This document shows, one piece after another, positions 11,021 through 64,000 of a stretch of 64,000 bases of DNA. The stretch is from Shinisaurus crocodilurus (lineage: Eukaryota; Chordata; Lepidosauria; Squamata; Shinisauridae). Numbering within the stretch: position 1 is the first letter of the stretch; each line of letters begins with the position of its first letter. The DNA lies in contig CM037878.1 in NCBI GenBank assembly GCA_021292165.1, positions 1,860,001-1,924,000 of the forward strand, written 5' to 3'. The translations under genes were made by a program, and so were the position numbers. Below the pieces are notes generated by a model that was not told the DNA's origin, made no database searches, and was given only the letters and a program-made list of their open reading frames with translations.

Positions 11021-11696
11021 TGAAGGCGCATGAGTGATAGCAGAGCTCCGCGTGTCGTGTGCTGGATGGGAGAATTAAAATCCTGTCTGTGCATAGAGGC
11101 CCATTATTCTACACACAGATCTCCAGATCTCACCCCCTTCTGCGCAGCGTTCCAGCGTGTCTGTTTGCAGCTGCCAGCCAGCTTGCCTGTAATCCGACTC
11201 CAGCTTGTAGCTTCCCCGGTTTGCAGATTAATCCAAGTAGCAAGGAAACACTCTGTAACTCCACAGGTCTATTTCTACCTGGTTATTTTCTTAGCAAGTA
11301 ATATTCTACAGAGTATACATTTCCTAGTTACAGTCCATGTGCAGAGTACAATGCATAGCAAGCATTAGTTCCAGTGGAGTAGGTTTGAGCTTCACTCCAC
11401 CTCAGCAAAGACGTTACATTGTTGCAAAGTCCAGCAAGCAATAGCCAGAAGAGAGAAAGAATAGAGAAAGCAGTCCTGCTCTTCTCTAAAATGGCTTCAG
11501 ACAGAAAAACAAGTTAGCACGTCATTCAGAACATACAAACCATGTGACTAGCTCATAATGATCCTAGGATCTAGCTTTCCCATGAGAAAGAACACGGGAA
11601 AGTAGAAAGACACAACATACTTGTTTACCGCCATTCTGTTCCTCACCAAGTGTAAACAATGTGCTGTAGCTGGTGATTGTGATACATATCACAACA
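11021..11696 (-). repeat. Copia 5' LTR
   Basis: It is 676 bp, begins TGTTGTGATATG on the minus strand and ends GCGCCTTCA next to the primer site. It differs from the 3' LTR by small substitutions and indels, which suggests recent insertion. Confidence 0.92.
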
Positions 11697-11893
11697 TTTT
11701 GGGAACCTCTCAGTGCTGCCATAGGAACCCAGAGATAGCCAAGATGGCTTAAATTAAGACCAAGCAATTTTCTGTTTTTTAAGCCTATAAAACAGACATT
11801 TCTAAATTTGAGCAGAATCTCCAGAACTAAGAACCAACTTCTGCAGGAAAGGGGTTTCTTTAGGCACTGCTGTGTCCATCCGTTTCTGAGCTA

Positions 11894-61668
<49,775 letters not shown>

Positions 61669-64000
61669 CTGCCGCAAGTTTATAATAAGGAGAAGGAAAA
61701 AAAATGGAGGTGAGGGGAACAATAACGTTAAACCAAAGGGTGCAACACAAGGACAGGTGCACGAAAAGGACCAAGTGGCGCGGTTCAAACAGCAAGAAAG
61801 CACCAAGAGATGTACAGACATGCCAAGAGCTTCTGTTGTTTAGGAACATTTAAGAATTAAAATTAAAGAAGTCTTAACCAGCTGTGTCAAGACAAAAGTG
61901 CTTTGAAGGGATTAAAGTCCCTCCAACAGCGGTCACAGATGATGCCTGTAGAAATATGAAACATAAAGCAAGAAAATGGGGGTTGCCTGGAGAGTACTGA
62001 AAATGTGCAGTTCTGCTTTGAATGCACTAGACTTTCCGGAAAATTATAACTTGTGTTAAAGCTTAAACCCTCCCCACAACCTCCCACACAGTAAACAAAA
62101 AGCTCTGTATAACATGGAAAGCCAGTCTCTCTCCTCTCACATGCCAAGATCATGCCTTTGGCATTTAAACTAAAAATGCACATCTTCATGCCAATTCAGT
62201 TATGCCTCAGATGTACACAAAGTACCTATACAATTGACCCAATCTGTGCAAATATGTACAATTTTCATTCATTTGAATGCTGTTAAACAGTCATATGACT
62301 AGAAAATTACTTTAGAAGCGGTGCACCAAGGAACATGGTACAAAAAAGTACAGAAACAAGTAGTTACACATGAAATTTAAATTCACGTCACTGGGAGATG
62401 CATTAAAAAAAAAAGTGGCAGCACAATCAAACCCAGTAGGATTGGAATTGCTGGCATTATGAACATAACCTACAAATTCTGATTGCACTACAAAAACATT
62501 AGTTGTGTTAGTACCCTAAAAAAGAGCAGTTTTGCTTCGCTGGTGACTGCTCTGAAGGAGAACCTGTCTCCCATTAATACTCCCCTGTGGTCTAAAAATC
62601 AGATACCATTATCGCGACAGTTCTATTTTTGTGTATAGACTTTTACTGAGGTCATCTGCATAAACATTGTTAGGTGTTCATTATTGATATTCTGCACTGG
62701 AAGAAGATCCTGGAATTTTTCCATCTCATTGGCCAGAAGAGGCACTAAAGGCCCAAGTGGAGTCAAAAAACGCAAAGGTACAGGAATTGACCGATGAAAG
62801 TAGGAGTGACTTCAGTGTGTGCTCTCACGTGTGTACACAATTAGTATCACATTTTTATCCAAATTGCCACAAATGAGTCATTTCAGATATACTTAAAGGC
62901 TGGCTTTCTCAAGAAAATGATAGCGCTGGAGTTAGGCATTTCTTTCCAGTGCCCATCAAAATGAGATGACAGTTATGCAGCCCCTCTTATAAGATGCTAC
63001 GAGCCAGCCATTGCCGAGGAGTTGCACTGTTTAAGCAGGCAGAGCCAGTAACACCCATTTTGGAAAGGGCTGGGCACAGCGTGGCAAGACAACCCCGGGT
63101 AAGCACTCTCAAGGTGTGCATACTATTCTTTCAAACCAGATATGAACAACTTGCAGGCTGCATACAGAGTCCCATGGTCTGACTTGAACCTTTGGAAGCC
63201 CAGTTTTCACTGTTTTTGTTTTTAAAAGAGTTTTTAGCCGTCCTGGCTGCTGAGAGGTTTTTGCTGACTTAATATGGCCTCCATGCTGAACAGGCAGCCC
63301 ACCCTTGCTTTAAGCCCACGCATGCGCATAATGTTTAAGCATCCTGGCAAAAGGACCTCTGTGGTACAGTGGCAACCCATGCTCCCCTCCCTCGCTTGCT
63401 GCTTCCCTACTGGAAAAAGCCCAGACTCCACAAGTAACTGAGAAAGTGCTACAACAGAATTAAGCCACCTAACTGGGCACAATTTCGAGTGAAAACATGC
63501 AGTTTCACATGGATACAGGATACAAGGGCAGGACTGAGTACATTTCATGGGAACAAAGCATGTAAGCATCTCACTCAAAAATCAGAGAGACGGGGCTACT
63601 ACACTGCCAAAGGTGAAAGGAGAGCAGGTGCAATTTCTCAGCAGTGCTACACAATCTGTACCCCCCATCAAAAGCAGTGGCGATGGTGGCCTTCTTAACT
63701 TAGCTGTGGTAGCAGAGAGTCACCGCAGCCAATGGATGCTGCGGCTAAAATGCAGGTTTCTGCCCGGACTAGGGATGCAATTCACAGAAAGTTAGCCGTA
63801 TCCTTGTGACTCACTAATTTCCACTGGCCTGAAGCATCCTTGCATTCCTCTGGGGAGCACACATTTTCTCACTCCGGTTGGAAGAAACACACATCTCTAC
63901 AAACCCTCTAGGAGCAAATGTAAGGGTCACTGCTTATGCTCAACTCCTTTTCTCCCACCATATTGTCTCTATCTTTGTTATTTAGGTTACTGCTGAGTAA
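61669..64000. other. OPA1 intron 5 (right edge)
   Basis: No convincing exon or named repeat was found. Human exon 5, with the S1 site, should lie further right. Confidence 0.5.

Larger units (their letters stand above)
5440..11696 (-). mobile_element. Ty1/copia LTR retrotransposon (broken, recent)
   Basis: This 6.26-kb element has two LTRs that differ at about a dozen sites by eye. Reading on the minus strand, the order is LTR, primer site, gag, protease, integrase, reverse transcriptase, RNase H, polypurine tract GTGGGGGGA, LTR. Integrase before reverse transcriptase is the copia order. It is inactive: two single-base frameshifts, a 5-nt deletion and a 0.68-kb inverted duplication disrupt the reading frame. 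A TGGGAACCT motif occurs on both flanks but is offset by three bases on the right, so the target duplication is imperfect. Confidence 0.95.

Noticed and set aside
63820..63880. Possible OPA1 exon 5 on the minus strand, with a SPEE-like peptide and a GTGAGT donor
   Set aside because: Only four residues match, the rest does not fit the expected segment, and there is no good polypyrimidine tract before an AG.

Overview
The window is vertebrate nuclear DNA, most likely from a squamate reptile. This is inferred from the mix of CR1, L2 and L3-type LINEs, tRNA- and 5S-rRNA-derived SINEs, hAT and mariner-like miniature elements, a Ty1/copia element and a DIRS element, all inside the introns of one ordinary vertebrate gene.

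That gene is OPA1, the dynamin-like GTPase of the mitochondrial inner membrane. It runs on the minus strand, so the 5' side of the gene is at the right. Twenty-three coding exons were found, corresponding to human exons 5b and 6 to 27 in the classical numbering. They run from 61668 down to 11905, total 2305 bp (768 codons plus one base), keep phase at every junction and show no stop or frameshift. Exons 1 to 5 (mitochondrial targeting, membrane anchor, S1 cleavage site) lie beyond the right edge. The last coding exon and 3' UTR lie beyond the left edge, so intron 27 is at least 11.9 kb.

Layout from left to right. 1-11904 is intron 27, with a palindromic hAT element, a nested inverted repeat, a 5S-derived SINE and a 6.3-kb Ty1/copia element with both LTRs (5440-11696, minus). 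11905-18728 holds exons 27 to 24, with L2 pieces, a GACT-headed repeat, a tRNA-derived SINE and a 1.27-kb foldback element. 18729-25290 is intron 23-24, with a putative solo LTR and a CR1/L3-type LINE broken by nested insertions. 25291-38965 holds exons 23 to 12 with two further foldback copies, CR1 and L2 copies and a complete hAT element. 39081-45062 is a DIRS element with inverted termini and an internal complementary region, inside intron 11. 45216-54310 holds exons 11 to 6. 54311-61557 is intron 5b, with a 1.6-kb foldback carrying a solo LTR, SINEs and an L1-like LINE. 61558-61668 is alternative exon 5b, and 61669-64000 is intron 5.

The host gene looks intact. The two large retroelements are recognisable but broken; most of their frameshifts lie in homopolymer runs. 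The observations most worth checking are the inverted duplication inside the copia reverse transcriptase gene, the half-tRNA primer site of that element, the DIRS circle-junction sequence, and a family of large foldback elements that other transposons have entered repeatedly.
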